Assembly (NCBI GenBank): GCA_913040875.1
Contig: CAJWHX010000191.1
Span: 1-6,699 of the forward strand
Length of the DNA: 6,699 nucleotides
Direction of reading: 5' to 3'
Source of the DNA: an uncultured Pseudomonadota bacterium
Lineage (GTDB): Bacteria > Myxococcota > UBA796
Positions 5,369 through 6,699 of the stretch are shown in pieces. The notes under the pieces were generated by a model. It was not told where the DNA came from. It saw nothing but the letters and a program-made list of their open reading frames with translations, and made no database searches. The position numbers were made by a program, and so were the translations under genes. Positions within the stretch are counted from its first letter, which is position 1. Every line of letters starts with the position of its first letter.

Positions 5369-6593
5369 TACTATCCCTTTGGCACACCATCTGCGACCAA
5401 CCACTTTGGATGATATCATTGGGCAAGATCACCTCTTGGGACCCGATGCGGCGTTCCGACGGACTGTTGACGAAGGTCGTGCCCTCAGTGCAATCTTCTG
5501 GGGACCTCCGGGGTGTGGCAAAACCACACTCGCAACCCTCTTGGCAAAAGCGTACAATAGACAGTTCCTTCAATTATCTGCCGTGAACGATGGTCTACCC
5601 AAGCTGCGAAACAGTATCCGAGCTGCGGAAACCTATCGTGACAACGGAAATGATGGAGTCGTTCTCTTCGTCGACGAGATTCATCGTTGGACAACCACCC
5701 AACAGGATGCTTTACTACCACATGTAGAATCTGGACTCGTATGTTTGGTGGGTGCCACCACTGAAAACCCCTATCGTTCAGTCAACAAAGCACTGCGGTC
5801 TCGATGCTGGATCTTAGAATTGGAGTCAATCTCAATCGAGAACTTATGTGTATTGCTTCAAAAGGGTGCTACCGAGCTACAACTGACACTGAGTACCGAT
5901 GCCGCACACCAAATTGCACACATCAGCAACGGAGATGCTCGAAGAGCCCTCTCGACCTTGGAACGGCTCTCTGGATTACAGCAAAACAATGTTCTCGATC
6001 TACTGACGGTCCAAGAACAACTCGGAGATCCAGACCTACTCCATGATGTGACCGGAGACAGTCATTATGATGTCACCAGCGCATTCATCAAATGCATGCG
6101 AGACAGCGATCCTGACGCAGCGCTCTACTGGATGGCTCGCATGATCGTCGGCGGAGAAGATCCGATGTTCATCGCACGACGGATGGTTATCTTTGCATCA
6201 GAAGACATCGGAAATGCAGATTTAAGAGCGCTCCCCATAGCGATTGCTTGTTTACAAACCATTCAAACCATTGGGTTTCCGGAAGGTCAACTCACTCTTG
6301 GGCATACCTGTGCATATCTGTCGACAGCCCCAAAGTCCAATGCTTGTACCGTAGCAATCTCAGAGGCTATCGCCTGTGCGAAACGAAATGGCCCCCTACC
6401 GGTACCGGCCAACATCTCCAATCGAAAGATTGGATATAAGAATCCGCACACGTTCCCCAACACTCTGGTTGAACAACCCCGCTGGCCTGAAGGGTTGACT
6501 CCCCAACGATTTTATCGGCCAAAGCCAATCGGAGATGAGGATACCGTTGCCAAAAGAATGAGTTGGTGGTCTGAACGCAGACCCAAATCGTAA
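5361..6593 (+). CDS. rarA: RarA/MgsA-family AAA+ ATPase (replication-associated recombination protein A)
   Basis: RarA is a cytoplasmic AAA+ ATPase of the clamp-loader/RuvB/WRNIP1 group that acts at stalled replication forks with single-stranded-DNA-binding protein. The 410-residue product is near the usual length of 420-450. It opens with the family pattern L7-A-H-H-L-R-P-T-T-L-D-D-I-I-G-Q. Walker A is G48-P-P-G-C-G-K-T55 and Walker B is V101-L-F-V-D-E106, followed by I-H-R-W and Q114-Q-D-A-L-L-P-H-V-E-S-G. Sensor 1 is G131-A-T-T-E-N-P, and the arginine-finger segment is L145-R-S-R148. Sensor 2 (N-G-D-A-R-R-A-L) follows. The C-terminal MgsA/RarA region is complete, with G-F-P-E-G-Q-L-T-L, A-P-K-S-N-A and R-F-Y-R-P-K near the end. 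All catalytic residues are present, so it should be active. The start is GTG, 8 bases inside the MreB-like gene. Clustering with a membrane zinc-ribbon protein and an actin-like protein is not a neighbourhood I know for rarA. Confidence 0.93.
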   Translation: MDSTIPLAHHLRPTTLDDIIGQDHLLGPDAAFRRTVDEGRALSAIFWGPPGCGKTTLATLLAKAYNRQFLQLSAVNDGLPKLRNSIRAAETYRDNGNDGVVLFVDEIHRWTTTQQDALLPHVESGLVCLVGATTENPYRSVNKALRSRCWILELESISIENLCVLLQKGATELQLTLSTDAAHQIAHISNGDARRALSTLERLSGLQQNNVLDLLTVQEQLGDPDLLHDVTGDSHYDVTSAFIKCMRDSDPDAALYWMARMIVGGEDPMFIARRMVIFASEDIGNADLRALPIAIACLQTIQTIGFPEGQLTLGHTCAYLSTAPKSNACTVAISEAIACAKRNGPLPVPANISNRKIGYKNPHTFPNTLVEQPRWPEGLTPQRFYRPKPIGDEDTVAKRMSWWSERRPKS

Positions 6594-6699
6594 TGAATAA
6601 TTATTCCAACAGATCTGAACTGCAACGAAATCCGATCGATCCATTAAAACTCGGAATGTGTCCAATCCAAAAATCTTGTAGGGTCATTTTATCAACCAA
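6593..6699 (+). CDS. Possible start of a further gene, cut by the right edge
   Basis: An ATG overlaps the rarA stop codon (TAATG) and its frame stays open for 35 codons to the end of the window, beginning MNNYSNRSELQRNPIDPLKLG. The overlap suits translational coupling, which the neighbouring genes also use. Against it, no purine-rich ribosome site lies upstream and an open run of this length is not rare by chance. No family is recognisable. If it is not a gene, this 106-base tail is simply the region after rarA; I see no hairpin terminator in it. Confidence 0.3.
   Translation, partial: MNNYSNRSELQRNPIDPLKLGMCPIQKSCRVILST

Overview
The window looks like chromosomal DNA of a Gram-negative bacterium. 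It encodes an outer-membrane beta-barrel protein with a signal peptide and a C-terminal aromatic residue, lysine/peptidoglycan (diaminopimelate) genes, and an MreB-like actin homologue. Base composition is moderate, strong Shine-Dalgarno sites are common, and TTG and GTG starts are used alongside ATG. The pair of stand-alone cyclic-nucleotide-binding proteins, the shape of the barrel protein and the small DapB remind me of the former Deltaproteobacteria (Myxococcota, Bdellovibrionota and relatives). That placement is a guess from gene style, not a measurement. I see no tRNA, rRNA, CRISPR array, insertion sequence or phage gene.

Layout. (1) 1-666, minus strand: two overlapping genes for small proteins that consist of a cyclic-nucleotide-binding (cNMP) domain and no recognised output domain. 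The second runs off the left edge. (2) 667-855: a divergent intergenic region with no gene. (3) 856-3749, plus strand: an outer-membrane barrel protein, then dapA 42 bases later, then a compact dapB overlapping dapA by ATGA. DapA and DapB are consecutive steps toward diaminopimelate and lysine. The barrel gene may share their transcript, but nothing in its sequence ties it to lysine synthesis. (4) 3750-3866: a short gap that probably holds a promoter. (5) 3867-6593, plus strand: a tight three-gene set. It encodes a zinc-ribbon protein with one membrane segment, an MreB-like protein whose ATPase motifs are partly lost, and a complete RarA/MgsA-type AAA+ ATPase. A further open frame begins at the rarA stop codon and leaves the window on the right.

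The most unusual item is the MreB-like gene. It aligns by eye with MreB from end to end, yet the second phosphate-loop aspartate is histidine, the Glu-Glu-Pro catalytic segment is Asp-Asn-Leu, and the third glycine of the adenosine motif is valine. It sits between a membrane-anchored zinc-ribbon protein and a replication-fork maintenance ATPase rather than with mreC/mreD. This may be a non-hydrolysing actin-like scaffold at the membrane. That is an inference and rests on motif reading alone.
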